Shown here: one piece after another, positions 9,084 to 17,817 of the stretch | Position numbering within the stretch: position 1 is the stretch's first letter | Layout of the letters: every line of letters starts with the position of its first letter | Assembly (NCBI RefSeq): GCF_022132145.1 | Contig: NZ_JAJISP010000005.1 | Coordinates: 248,001-312,000 of the forward strand | Origin: Pseudomonas sp. MMS21 TM103 | GTDB taxonomy: Bacteria > Pseudomonadota > Gammaproteobacteria > Pseudomonadales > Pseudomonadaceae | DNA length: 64,000 nt | Direction: 5' to 3' | The notes under the pieces: generated by a model | Databases searched by the model: none | Seen by the model: the letters and a program-made list of their open reading frames with translations, nothing else | What the model was told of the DNA's origin: nothing | Made by a program: the position numbers and the translations under genes

Positions 9084-9938
9084 TCAACGTGGGTTCTGGT
9101 AGTACCCCACGGCCAGTATGTAATGACCGACCTTACTCACCAACGCGTGCTTGTCTTCAACCTTCGAGGTAACTGGGTTTTTCCACCGGTAGTCGAACTC
9201 CGCGGTATTAGATTTGCTCATTAACGCCAGTATGGGAGCTCCCACAGGCTTACCATCGGAATCGTGGATAGTGCCAAAGTCCACACCGAGTAAACGCGGG
9301 TTATAGCCATGGGCGACGTAACGCTGGCTACTTAGATCAACCACAAACACATAAAGATCGTCTTCACGATAATCTGCAGAAAGGCCATTGATCGCTTTGA
9401 TCAGGCTCTTCGGATCTGTTTCTAGAGCACTAGTTGCCTTGACTAATAAACCCTGGGCTTGCTCCGGAGTGGCTCGCGGTAAGTACACGCCGACGGCGAT
9501 GATGCGATCCTTGTAACGCTGGTAATACACCTGCTTACGTTCGACACGGCCGTCGCGGACGTTCATCCAGCGGTACTCAGCGGTGTTGATGCGGCCATTT
9601 TCAGGAGCTGCTAAGGCCTGCTGAAATGCTCGGCGCAGCTCAGGTTCAAGTGCATTGGACACATCGCGGCCTATCAAAACAGCCGAGGAGCCTCCACTGG
9701 CAAGCATGGTACCGTGGGTATCAACGACAAATACGTAATGCTCACCATCAATAAACTCACCCTGCCTACTAAATGCCGCGAGTGCGGCATCACCTTGGTC
9801 GCGATAGTAAGTCACCGCATTATGCAAAAGCTGCTTAGCCCGGGTCGCTTCAGGCGTACCCTGCGCTTTGGCATCCGTAGCTAAAAGGAATACCACCGAC
9901 AGCGTCAGTCCAGCTCCAATAGATTTCAAACTACGCAT
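9084..9938 (-). CDS. Secreted protein with two Cache-like domains
   Basis: 284 residues with an N-terminal signal peptide (to about residue 25, ...DAKAQGTP) and GGAGT before the ATG. Two similar halves each contain a D-x-Y/H-x-V-F-V-V-D strand (GEHYVFVVDTHGTMLASGG, about 67-85, and DDLYVFVVDLSSQRYVAHG, about 190-208), a G-x-D turn, and a terminal Y..Y.R..I.AVG.Y strand, the usual plan of single Cache domains. There is no membrane anchor or output domain, so this would be a free periplasmic double-Cache protein. Small-molecule binding that feeds the neighbouring chemoreceptor is a reasonable inference. Confidence 0.8.
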   Translation of the reverse strand: MRSLKSIGAGLTLSVVFLLATDAKAQGTPEATRAKQLLHNAVTYYRDQGDAALAAFSRQGEFIDGEHYVFVVDTHGTMLASGGSSAVLIGRDVSNALEPELRRAFQQALAAPENGRINTAEYRWMNVRDGRVERKQVYYQRYKDRIIAVGVYLPRATPEQAQGLLVKATSALETDPKSLIKAINGLSADYREDDLYVFVVDLSSQRYVAHGYNPRLLGVDFGTIHDSDGKPVGAPILALMSKSNTAEFDYRWKNPVTSKVEDKHALVSKVGHYILAVGYYQNPR

Positions 9939-10544
9939 CGTTTACTCCAAAATGCAGGTACCAAGAAGCACAAGCTTAAGTTCTCCAACCGGAGTTGGAT
10001 TGGGATAAGGGTGGCAGGAACGCCCCTACGTTTACTTATCAAAAGTCGCTTTAACACGGGTAAAGCCATCGGTGCCGAAAAATCAACTCTGTCAACAGCC
10101 TTGCATTAGTCCGCACCTACACTGCTGGACAAGGTAGAAAGCGAACCTAATTTAGCAGTTCAAAGCTGGCTATAAAATCAACCTCGTAACCAATGGTTTA
10201 ATTCCGCTCAGCGTCACTACAGCTTCGTTCATCACTTTCGCTCCAAATGATGAACGCCATAACATGGCTGTGTAAAAAACCACTCAGCCTTCAGAGACCA
10301 TACAAGGATTCTGTATGAAAAAAATGGAAACTACATGTGCACTTTCAACACATCATCAGTGACAAAAAGGCACCCCGCTGTTATCCGTAAATTTAAATTA
10401 TCAAGTTTTCCTCTAACAAATCCTTGGTACGGACCTACCGCGAAGCCTGCAGCAATCTGAATTTCTTACTAACAATACCAGATCACCAGCTCCTCACTTA
10501 GCTAAGCATCAGTGGACGTCCAACCACTAATACTTTAAACCTTT
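9939..10544. other. AT-rich intergenic stretch without recognised gene
   Basis: About 600 bp with frequent stops in all frames and AT-rich composition relative to the flanks. I see no RNA gene and no clear terminator. Confidence 0.5.
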
Positions 10545-10820
10545 TTAATTGTCAGCAATATTTATTAGAACTAAATTAACGCCTACAAGACCGCTCATCA
10601 AACCACTAAAAAAACCACTAAAAAAACCACAAAGGGCATTACCAATGGAAACATAAAGCAAATTTAGTTGCGCAGAAACTAAACAATAGGCGGCTAGAAA
10701 AGCAACGACAGCCGAAACCATGACTCCAATCACGCCAGCAAATGAAGATTCCTTAGCAATTATTTTCACAATCGATTGACCCAAATAATTCTCGAAAATA
10801 ATAAACGCATGGATAAGCAT
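10545..10820 (-). CDS. Doubtful small hydrophobic membrane protein
   Basis: About 91 residues from ATG 10820. Three hydrophobic segments are visible, the last rich in Gly/Phe/Ser (CGFFSGFFSGLMSGL) because of a 12-bp tandem repeat (aaaccact-aaa) at about 10600-10625. No clear Shine-Dalgarno precedes it. The hydrophobic profile favours a real small inner-membrane protein, but AT-rich intergenic DNA can also give such a reading frame. Confidence 0.3.
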   Translation of the reverse strand: MLIHAFIIFENYLGQSIVKIIAKESSFAGVIGVMVSAVVAFLAAYCLVSAQLNLLYVSIGNALCGFFSGFFSGLMSGLVGVNLVLINIADN

Positions 10821-10988
10821 GCCCAAATCAGAAACTAGTAATTATAGAACCCATCAATCATCATTCTCCGTAGTCCTTCGGATTTTTATATACCGCGACA
10901 ATACCCCAACATTCAATGGCACATCCAATCCGCACCCCAATCATCAGAGCTTGCGAACAAATAACAGACTGACATAAACGTTCTTTAG

Positions 10989-11348
10989 TCACAGTTTATT
11001 GCCGAATACAAAAATATCTCCCAACTCACCTACCTTAATATCAACCTGCGTAAGGCTCTGCCCTACACATGCACCCTTAATGCAAAGGCCGGTATCTATT
11101 TCAAATACAGCCCCATGCCCTCGACAAATGATGTACTCCCCAACGCTATCAAGATACTGGTTTTTTTTTAACGGCAATGTAGAACCTGGCCAATGCGGGC
11201 ATGAATTTCTGTAAGCGTAAATCCCCTCGCCGTTATTAACAAAAAAAATGTCATCACTGCCAAAATCTGCAAACCTGACACCGAATGAGGTCCCAGTAGG
11301 TATGTCACTTACATGACATACCCACATGGTTTCTTCAGGGAAACTCAT
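10989..11348 (-). CDS. Rieske-type [2Fe-2S] ferredoxin
   Basis: 119 residues from ATG 11348, starting 11 bp after the dioxygenase stop at 11360. The Rieske cluster ligands are C50-P-H52 and C75-R-G-H78 (CPHW ... CRGHG), spaced as in Rieske ferredoxins of the BphF/NdmX type. It would be a soluble cytoplasmic electron carrier. In this two-gene operon it may re-reduce and so reactivate the iron of the extradiol dioxygenase, a job known for ferredoxins such as XylT, although XylT is a plant-type [2Fe-2S] protein; alternatively it serves the Rieske oxygenase at 36492-37544. Confidence 0.88.
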   Translation of the reverse strand: MSFPEETMWVCHVSDIPTGTSFGVRFADFGSDDIFFVNNGEGIYAYRNSCPHWPGSTLPLKKNQYLDSVGEYIICRGHGAVFEIDTGLCIKGACVGQSLTQVDIKVGELGDIFVFGNKL

Positions 11349-11359
11349 TGACCAACCTA

Positions 11360-12286
11360 TTATTTCGGACCGCCCGGCGCCCACTTTTCACGCCAGTTAA
11401 ACAGGAATATTTGAGAATTATCGACAATTGCCGGAGCAACTCGAGGGACCCAATCATCATCATGCTGATCCATATCAGCGTCATACTCAATATGGCACCC
11501 CAGAGGCGTATTAAAGTACCAGAACCAGTTTGAGCCAAACTGATGGCGACCCGGCCCCCAGTAACTCTCATAACCTTTGCCAGCGAACGCGTAGCCTGCA
11601 CTGAACACCTCAGAAGGCCCACCCATGTGGAAAGTAAAGTGCTCGCAGCCTTGCAATTCGGGTGGTGTCTGGATAAAGAAGAGCGTGTGGTGATCAAAAG
11701 TGCCAGCTGGACGCAGAAATGGCCCCATCCCAACAAAGCGATCTGACAGTCTGAAACCAAGCCGGTTGGTATAGAAATTTTCAGCTTTCTCTATATCGGG
11801 CACGAAGTAAACGACGTGAGACAGACTGCGAGGTTTTGGTGGGGGCAATGAATTATCCGCAATAACACCTGTTGTGTTGGCTGGCCTATGGATACTACCG
11901 GGCGCGTTGACACGCTCAGCACTCAAGTTAATATCCTTTCTAACTGTAATCTGAAAGCCCAAAGTGAAACCGACATCGTCCACTACCTCAAGCGAGCCAT
12001 CAAGAAGAACCTTAATCTCGCGCTCCCCCTCAAACTCACACTTAATCTCATCAAGTACCGACTGATCTTTCACACCATATACGGTCTTTCTAAGCATGTT
12101 AGCCGTTTCTAGGGTCCAAGCCGGCAGGGATGAGTCGTCTCGGTGCTTAACAACTACGCCCGTTCCATCCAATGCCTCAAAACGGCCCTCACCAACCGGA
12201 TTTAACCCGTAATCAGTGAAGAACTTTTCGCATTGTTCAACATCATCTACGCCAAAAATTAGAGTGTCAGGTCCAATAATATTCAT
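11360..12286 (-). CDS. VOC-family extradiol (type I) ring-cleavage dioxygenase
   Basis: 308 residues made of two betaalphabetabetabeta modules, as in BphC/XylE. The catalytic C-terminal module keeps the full metal and active-site set by eye: His in SLSHVVYFV, His in GCEHFTFHM, Glu in GCHIEYDADMD, plus BphC-like second-sphere residues in FDHHTLFF, GRHQFGSN and FWYFNTPLG. It therefore looks like an active Fe(II) catechol-cleaving enzyme rather than a glyoxalase. ATG 12286 is preceded by AAGGGG at 8 nt. The gene is divergent from tetR and shares an intergenic region carrying a perfect operator palindrome. The substrate is probably a substituted catechol from this pathway. Confidence 0.88.
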   Translation of the reverse strand: MNIIGPDTLIFGVDDVEQCEKFFTDYGLNPVGEGRFEALDGTGVVVKHRDDSSLPAWTLETANMLRKTVYGVKDQSVLDEIKCEFEGEREIKVLLDGSLEVVDDVGFTLGFQITVRKDINLSAERVNAPGSIHRPANTTGVIADNSLPPPKPRSLSHVVYFVPDIEKAENFYTNRLGFRLSDRFVGMGPFLRPAGTFDHHTLFFIQTPPELQGCEHFTFHMGGPSEVFSAGYAFAGKGYESYWGPGRHQFGSNWFWYFNTPLGCHIEYDADMDQHDDDWVPRVAPAIVDNSQIFLFNWREKWAPGGPK

Positions 12287-12719
12287 TTTTTGTTCCCCTT
12301 ATTAGGTTACTTGACGTCCGCTCAAGCATGCAAACTCAACTTATATACCACCCGAGTCACAAGCTACTATTAACTTTTTTTGAAGGCTTATCTTTTTCGG
12401 CCATTCAAATTACACGCACCATCGGCATCAGCCGCTCTAAAAACCTACAACTGGCTGAAGCACATATTTAAACTCAATCCCTCGTCGACTGCGGCAGTCC
12501 CTCTGCAGTTCTCGCCACCATGCGCACTCTCACAGGCTCAGGCACAGCGGGAGGACAGTCCGTGGCGCCCTCCCTTTCCAGCAACTACCTGAATCAAGCT
12601 GGGCTCCAGCAGCCTCCGATCTATCATCTGAAAACCAACCAATAACCATACAGCCCTTCCTCCTCACTCAGACATAGGCTTGAAATTGCGCCTCTAGGTC
12701 GGATGTCTAAAAATATACG

Positions 12720-12732
12720 ATACGTTACGTAT
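12720..12732. promoter_or_regulatory. Operator palindrome ATACG-TTA-CGTAT (site B)
   Basis: A perfect 5-3-5 palindrome; flanks extend symmetry to ACGATACG...CGTATTGT (12717-12735, 15 of 16 arm bases). It lies between tetR (start 12968) and the dioxygenase operon (start 12286), as expected for autoregulation plus control of a divergent operon. Confidence 0.65.
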
Positions 12733-12840
12733 TGTAAAGCCACGAGAACCAATTTTCCAATCAAAGTAGAAAGCTTCATAAAATCTAAAAACCTTCGGCA
12801 CGATGCCCACGAGGAGACGTACAGCTACCAACTAATTGAA

Positions 12841-12866
12841 TCCACCCCGCGTGAAAACGGGGTGGA
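12841..12866. promoter_or_regulatory. 9-bp hairpin in the tetR leader
   Basis: Arms TCCACCCCG (12841-12849) and CGGGGTGGA (12858-12866) around the loop CGTGAAAA. There is no T-run on either side. It lies 102 bp before the tetR ATG and after the operator; it could be an mRNA structure in the leader or a terminator remnant. Confidence 0.4.
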
Positions 12867-12967
12867 ATTCTGGCGGAACACTCAATATACTGATCACATC
12901 GTTTCGATTTAACCCAGTAATGAAAAAACCATTCAATATCAAATACTTGGACTATGGAGCCTCACTA

Positions 12968-13579
12968 ATGCAGGAAAAATCATCCGCCTCGGCGAGCAAA
13001 TCGTCGGTCGGTCGGCCGCGAAGCGAAGCTACGCGCCGTCAGATTTTAGATGCAACAATTAAGCTTCTTCAGGAAAAATCAATTCAGGCAATCTCAATTG
13101 AAGCGATTGCAAGAGAGGCTGGCGTAAGCAAGGCAACTATTTATAGATGGTGGGATTCCAAAGCCCTCGTTGTAATTGACGCATTCATCGAAAACCATCT
13201 CGTCAAAACAACTTTGCCTCGCGAACTTGGCCTAAAAGGAGCGCTCGCCCATCACTTCCGCTCACTGGTCGAGCAATATTCGGGGTGGTCTGGTCGTGTA
13301 GTTGCTCAAATAATCGCAGAGGGCCAGTCGGATCCGTCTACATTGAGAGCTTTTAGAGAACGGTTTCACTACGGGAGGCGCGCAGTAATCAGAGAAACTA
13401 TCGAGGAGTGGCGCAAAAGCGGCGAAATCTCGGCTGACACTAACGTGGAAATTTTGATGGATGTTATTTATGGCGCTGTGTATATGAGACTGATGATTGG
13501 CCACGCTCCATTGGATGCTGAGTTTGCCGACGCGCACATCAACTACGTCTACCACCTGCTGGGAGTAAATAACTCCTGA
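12968..13579 (+). CDS. TetR-family transcriptional regulator, probable master regulator of the catabolic regulon
   Basis: 203 residues. The N-terminal helix-turn-helix is typical: RRQILDATIKLL, then SIEAIAREAGVSKATIYRWW (residues about 43-62). The C-terminal ligand domain is of the TetR_C type with AEGQSDPSTLRAFRERF. ATG 12968 is chosen because GGAG lies 8 nt upstream; an upstream in-frame extension to 12836 would lack this and run through the hairpin. TetR proteins usually repress and are released by a pathway metabolite. The palindromes listed as sites A to G, including one in its own promoter, are the likely binding sites. Confidence 0.9.
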   Translation: MQEKSSASASKSSVGRPRSEATRRQILDATIKLLQEKSIQAISIEAIAREAGVSKATIYRWWDSKALVVIDAFIENHLVKTTLPRELGLKGALAHHFRSLVEQYSGWSGRVVAQIIAEGQSDPSTLRAFRERFHYGRRAVIRETIEEWRKSGEISADTNVEILMDVIYGAVYMRLMIGHAPLDAEFADAHINYVYHLLGVNNS

Positions 13580-13846
13580 GATAGAGTTACCCTAGAAGCA
13601 AAATAGACAGTCCCTCTTGCGGACAGAACTTTATTATTCAACTCGAACCATCGGGCACCTTTTTCCCCTAACGAAAATAAAGCTTTTATGGTTCATTAGC
13701 AAATTTCGAAATTCCAGGTCCAAAGAATAAAAATCGGTGCGGATCAAGACAGATAATAACTTCCTCTTATTCCGCAAATAACGACCTCAATTCGCTGACA
13801 TAGCCGAACCAAGGTCGCCACCTTCACTAGCGACTACGCTGTCACG

Positions 13847-14959
13847 CTAAATAGGCTGCCCTAGATATTGGTAGGTCTGCAGCAATAATGCGCTTGACCT
13901 TTCCCTGTTTCCAATAGCATCCCCCTGTTCGTATCGGCAGAGCTGCATTGACGCGTCATAGATTGTTTTCACCCGGTCATATCGACGATCGCTATAGGCC
14001 TCAAGCGCCTCTCTAGCAGAATTAGTGCTAGCAACGCATTCTGCGAGCACCACCGCATCCTCGATGGCCATACCTCCACCGGAGGTCATATGCGGGGTTG
14101 GCGCATGCGCAGCATCACCCAAGAGAACGACACGACCAAGATGCCAAGGGGCGGGCACCAAAGTAATATCGAGAGGACGGAAAATAATTTGCTTAGCATC
14201 CGTTACCAACTCAAGCGACTCCCGAATAGTCGGGGCAGTATATTCAGCCAGTCGCTCGCGGATTAGCAGATGAGCCTCCCCTTCCGGAATTCGCAAAGGC
14301 TCCTGGCTGTTTTCCAAGAAAAAGATGTAGCAAGAGTCTTTCGAGGTAGGGAAAGAACCAACAGTTCTCCCTGACGCGCTACGATACAGGCAGAATGCAT
14401 CTACCTGGTCGGGACGTGGAGCATTGAAACGCCATACACTTTGACCAGCGAAGCGAGGACCGCAGTCGACTCCAAACACCTGCTCACGTAATTTGGAGTA
14501 GGCTCCGTCGGCGGCCACTACCAAGTCGTAGATCCCCTCGCGACCGTCGGAGAATCGAACTTCGACACAATCTCCGCGGTCCTTCAAATACTCAATTGTC
14601 AGCCCCTTCTCAAGGATAGCCCCTGCTCCCGCCGCGGCAGTTTCAAGGATGCGGGCGAGCTCTGGTCTAGGTATCCCGCAGCTAGGCGGGGCTGGATTGG
14701 TTTGCAGGAGTTCACCCGCAGAGTTGAACTGACGGAATGCATTGAAATGAAATCCGCTATCCAGGCAGGGCTCCGCCAACCCAAGCGAGTCCAAAGCTCG
14801 CATTGCGTTGTGCAGCAAACAGATTCCAGAACCCGCAGTAGGGGTATCAGGCTTGATATCGATGCTATGAACATCAACACCCACTTTTCGTAGCGCGTAG
14901 GCGGCAGTAGCGCCACCAATCCCACTGCCCACAATCAAAACGCGTTTGACTCTGCTCAT
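13847..14959 (-). CDS. Group A FAD-dependent aromatic monooxygenase
   Basis: 370 residues with the three class A flavoprotein hydroxylase motifs: GSGIGG (residues about 11-16) for ADP binding, VVAADGAYSKLRE (DG motif), and VLLGDAAHAPTPHMTSGGG (GD motif). Family members such as salicylate or 3-hydroxybenzoate 6-hydroxylase use NAD(P)H and O2 to hydroxylate a phenol. At 370 residues it is slightly shorter than most (about 390-420). The start has GGAGAGGAGACAAGAG before ATG. It is transcribed alone, with 424 bp of non-coding DNA upstream. In the pathway it may make the catechol for the extradiol dioxygenase; inference. Confidence 0.88.
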   Translation of the reverse strand: MSRVKRVLIVGSGIGGATAAYALRKVGVDVHSIDIKPDTPTAGSGICLLHNAMRALDSLGLAEPCLDSGFHFNAFRQFNSAGELLQTNPAPPSCGIPRPELARILETAAAGAGAILEKGLTIEYLKDRGDCVEVRFSDGREGIYDLVVAADGAYSKLREQVFGVDCGPRFAGQSVWRFNAPRPDQVDAFCLYRSASGRTVGSFPTSKDSCYIFFLENSQEPLRIPEGEAHLLIRERLAEYTAPTIRESLELVTDAKQIIFRPLDITLVPAPWHLGRVVLLGDAAHAPTPHMTSGGGMAIEDAVVLAECVASTNSAREALEAYSDRRYDRVKTIYDASMQLCRYEQGDAIGNRERSSALLLQTYQYLGQPI

Positions 14960-15383
14960 CTCTTGTCTCCTCTCCGCTTCTGTGGCGGGTGGTCACTGCT
15001 GGAAAGCAGGCTGATCACTGGAATGCGAGTGGTGCCATGCCGAGCCACGTGGATTACGTGGCGAGTGACGATTTCTGGTAAGGCACAACGTTTTTTTCTG
15101 AACCCCATAACAACCTTGGAATCCATCATAATCTGCTGCGCTGATGCGCGCCGTGGATTGCCTTAAGTATCAGTCGACATAGCTATTTTACTGCAGCATA
15201 TATCGCCCCACTCACAAGCTAACCATCGCGTCTGGCCGCGTGAATTTCAGCGGATATTTCTAAAAATCGGTTATGGACACACATAGCTATACCACCATCC
15301 TCCTTCCTTTCGGATTGCGGCAGATCAGAAGGTTGCCGATCTACCGAAACACACCCACCCACCAGGCTACTGGCGCATTTTAC
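14960..15383. other. Intergenic region between the monooxygenase and FAH genes
   Basis: About 420 bp without a gene. It should hold the monooxygenase promoter. A partly repeated CCACGTGGATTACGTGG lies near 15046-15062. I found no clear match here to the operator shared by the other operons. Confidence 0.45.
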
Positions 15384-16382
15384 TTACATGAAGGGTTGGC
15401 GCTTCTCAGGCCACCACCCACCCTCTTTCTTCTCACCAATGCGATTTCGAAGAACACCAACACCTGCAACGTCCAGCTCAACTACATCTCCCGGGTTGAG
15501 ACTGCGGCCCAACTCCAGCGCCGAACCGTTACCCATAGTGCCAGATCCGATCACATCACCCGGCTGCACATGGTCATCGATGGAGACGTAAGCAATGAGT
15601 TCTTGTGGAGTCCAAAGCATTTCCGAGGTGTCACCCTGCCCCCAGATTTCGCCATTGACCCGAACCGACATAGCAATTTTGTCCAAGCTGGCAAACTCAT
15701 CAATCGTGGTAATCCACGGCCCAATACCATAAGCAAAATCCTTGCTTTTGGTCGGCCCCATACCAATATCGAATTCTCTTCCCTGAAGGTCGCGGGCACT
15801 AAAATCGTTGAAAATTGTTAGACCAAAAAGATGATCGAGGGCGTTGTCCGGAGTGACGTTATGTGCACGCTTACCAATCACCCAGCCAATCTCCAACTCA
15901 TAGTCCAGTCGCTGACCTTGCGCTGGCCATGGCACCTCAGCTTCGTGACCAATGACTGTCCATGGCGTTCCTTTGAAGTAGCCAGGAATGTCAAGCAGCG
16001 CCGAAGCTGGCGTTTTATCCATGCGCTCATGAAACTGCCGGATGTGCTTAGTAAAGGTAAGGCCATCGCGTACAACCGAAGGATCGCAGGCAGGTCCCCA
16101 GCGGAGGCCATCAATAGCGAGAGAAGCATCATCACCGCACATTTCTGCCGCCTCTGCAGCTGAGTCAAGGAACTGCTGCCCAAGTGCGATTGCAGCCGAC
16201 ATGCTCTCGGGAAACAGTATTGATGCGTATCGAAGCGCCGCCTCGCGGGTAGCGCCCTGTGCCTGCAGGCGTAGCGATTCCGCTGCGCGCAGATCAACGA
16301 CACGGCCCTGCTCGGGCACAACCAAACAAATGCGCTGTACTGGGCCGTCTAAGCCGTCGACCACAAACCTACCTAATTTCAT
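15384..16382 (-). CDS. Fumarylacetoacetate hydrolase family protein
   Basis: 332 residues with the FAH C-terminal fold: LDYELEIGWVIGKRAHNV (metal Glu pair), GLTIFNDFSARDLQGREF, SKDFAYGIGPWI, and VIGSGTMGNGSALELGR. The N-terminal 100 residues form a small separate domain. Members hydrolyse C-C bonds of 1,3-dioxo acids or act as hydratases or decarboxylases in meta-cleavage lower pathways. ATG 16382 follows GGGAG. Its promoter carries operator site C, 44 bp upstream, and it is divergent from the OCD-DapA-ALDH operon. The exact reaction is not determinable. Confidence 0.88.
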   Translation of the reverse strand: MKLGRFVVDGLDGPVQRICLVVPEQGRVVDLRAAESLRLQAQGATREAALRYASILFPESMSAAIALGQQFLDSAAEAAEMCGDDASLAIDGLRWGPACDPSVVRDGLTFTKHIRQFHERMDKTPASALLDIPGYFKGTPWTVIGHEAEVPWPAQGQRLDYELEIGWVIGKRAHNVTPDNALDHLFGLTIFNDFSARDLQGREFDIGMGPTKSKDFAYGIGPWITTIDEFASLDKIAMSVRVNGEIWGQGDTSEMLWTPQELIAYVSIDDHVQPGDVIGSGTMGNGSALELGRSLNPGDVVELDVAGVGVLRNRIGEKKEGGWWPEKRQPFM

Positions 16383-16425
16383 ATAGCTCTCCCAGTCATT
16401 TTGGCGTCAATGCATACCAGATACT

Positions 16426-16438
16426 ATACGCACCGTTT
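16426..16438. promoter_or_regulatory. Operator-like palindrome ATACG-CAC-CGTTT (site C)
   Basis: Match to ATACG-N3-CGTAT with one arm change; 44 bp upstream of the FAH start at 16382. It shares the core ACGCACCGT with site A. Confidence 0.5.
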
Positions 16439-16520
16439 CCAAAGTACAACCATGGATGCCCCACGTCAAATAACGCGAAAACCCGATTGACAATCAAGCT
16501 TACAGCCAACGATACTTTAG

Positions 16521-16533
16521 ATACGTTGCGTGT
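16521..16533. promoter_or_regulatory. Operator-like palindrome ATACG-TTG-CGTGT (site C2)
   Basis: Second match in the 16383-16763 divergent region, 231 bp upstream of the OCD gene; one arm base differs from the consensus. The two sites could serve the two divergent promoters. Confidence 0.5.
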
Positions 16534-16763
16534 CGTTTATCTTCTCATGCCAATGCATTGACGCGCCTCATGAAGAGCAATTGATCTGGTAGATCAACGA
16601 GGTATTTCAGTCCAGACGACACACTGCCATGGGGCCTTTCGGCGGTTCGGATTAGCTGATCAGCGTCCGAAAACGTATTTGACCCTTTGGGTGTAGATAC
16701 AAGCCACTACCGCAATCCAAGGCCACGCAATCGACTTCTAAAAGTTTTCACGGAGTTCAAATA

Positions 16764-17771
16764 ATGACTGCCCCCCTTCAAGCACCCGTGTTCGTGTCTA
16801 GCGATGTCGCAAGATCTGTTTTCCGATGGGAAGATGCCATTGCGGCGCTGCAGAAAGCGTACGGCCATAAGATTCCGGCGAAGGCGACGCCGCCACGCAC
16901 CGTTGCCGTTCTTGATAAAACATGGCTGCGAACACTTCCGGCTATACCGGTAGGTGGACGCTATTACGGTGCCAAATTGATGGGCTCAAACATGGGGGGG
17001 GACGCGCCACCAGGAATTGAGTACGTCATTGTGCTGTTCGATCGGACGACAAATCGAATCGCTGCATTTATCGATGGAAACTTGGTTACTGGGTACCGCA
17101 CTGCGGCCACTTCAGCTTCAGCCCTAGACCTACTTGCCCCTAAGCGACCAGCCCGACTCGCCGTTCTCGGCAGCGGTTTGGAAGCCTCTATGCATACACG
17201 AGCTTTCGCAAGCGTGCGCCAGCTAACCGAAGTGACCGTATTCAGCCCGACTCAGGCACGACGCGAAGCGTTTGCAGCAGCTGTAACTCGTGATCTAGGG
17301 ATAACAGCTAAAGGGGTCGCCTCGGCCAGAGAAGCTGTAGAGGGTGCCGATATCGTGCTAACTGCCGCTCGCTCTCAAGGCGAGGAACCCATTCTTTTCG
17401 CTGCCTGGCTGAAACCAGGTGCGACAGTCGTATCGATTGGCTCAACAATTCCTGAACAACGTGAAATCGACGTTTCGGTAGTCGAGCGAAGCGATCTAAT
17501 CATTTGCGACACCCTGGAAGAAGTGCTGGAAGAAACGGGAGACATGATTGCTGCACACGCTGCCGGCATCCGCTTTCACGACAAGGCCTTCAGCCTGGCC
17601 GACTTGATGAGTGGCGCGTGCAACGATCAACTATGTCGTGCGAAGGCCCCTATGTTCAAATCGGTTGGCGGGGGCCTGCAGGACATCGTAGTTGCAGAGT
17701 TGATTCTGACCAAGGCACTAGAGGCTGGCCAGGCGACACCATTGCCTATCGAATTTGAAACGAAACGCTGA
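16764..17771 (+). CDS. Ornithine cyclodeaminase / mu-crystallin family protein
   Basis: 335 residues. The N-terminal part has the family substrate loop (GAKLMGSNMGG) and IDGNLVTGYRTAATSASALDLLAPK; the Rossmann part has LAVLGSGLEASMHTRAF (GxGxxA-type turn), and EGADIVLTAARS. Family members deaminate ornithine, reduce cyclic ketimines, or act as alanine dehydrogenase. ATG 16764 follows GGAG at 8 nt. It is first in a three-gene plus-strand operon with the DapA-fold and aldehyde dehydrogenase genes (46 and 10 bp gaps). Its place in a ring-cleavage pathway is unusual and could mean a nitrogen-containing intermediate or a non-canonical NAD-dependent reaction. Confidence 0.88.
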   Translation: MTAPLQAPVFVSSDVARSVFRWEDAIAALQKAYGHKIPAKATPPRTVAVLDKTWLRTLPAIPVGGRYYGAKLMGSNMGGDAPPGIEYVIVLFDRTTNRIAAFIDGNLVTGYRTAATSASALDLLAPKRPARLAVLGSGLEASMHTRAFASVRQLTEVTVFSPTQARREAFAAAVTRDLGITAKGVASAREAVEGADIVLTAARSQGEEPILFAAWLKPGATVVSIGSTIPEQREIDVSVVERSDLIICDTLEEVLEETGDMIAAHAAGIRFHDKAFSLADLMSGACNDQLCRAKAPMFKSVGGGLQDIVVAELILTKALEAGQATPLPIEFETKR

Positions 17772-17817
17772 ATCGCACACACCGATTACCATTAACGCAA
17801 ACTGTTAGGAGCCGTCC

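Larger units (their letters stand above)
12287..12967. other. Divergent promoter region between the dioxygenase operon and tetR
   Basis: About 680 bp without a convincing gene. It contains the perfect operator palindrome at 12720-12732 and a strong 9-bp hairpin at 12841-12866. Short reading frames at 12380-12592 and 12703-12912 have no ribosome-binding site or recognisable content. Confidence 0.6.

Noticed and set aside
12703..12912. 69-residue plus-strand frame between the dioxygenase and tetR
   Set aside because: It runs through the operator and the hairpin, has no Shine-Dalgarno and no recognisable content.
12836..12967. N-terminal extension of the TetR protein
   Set aside because: The extension would be coded by the hairpin, and the ATG at 12968 has GGAG at good spacing and gives the family length.
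15046..15062. CCACGTGGATTACGTGG as another copy of the TetR operator
   Set aside because: It lacks the ATACG/CGTAT arms and 3-bp spacing, so it does not match the consensus.
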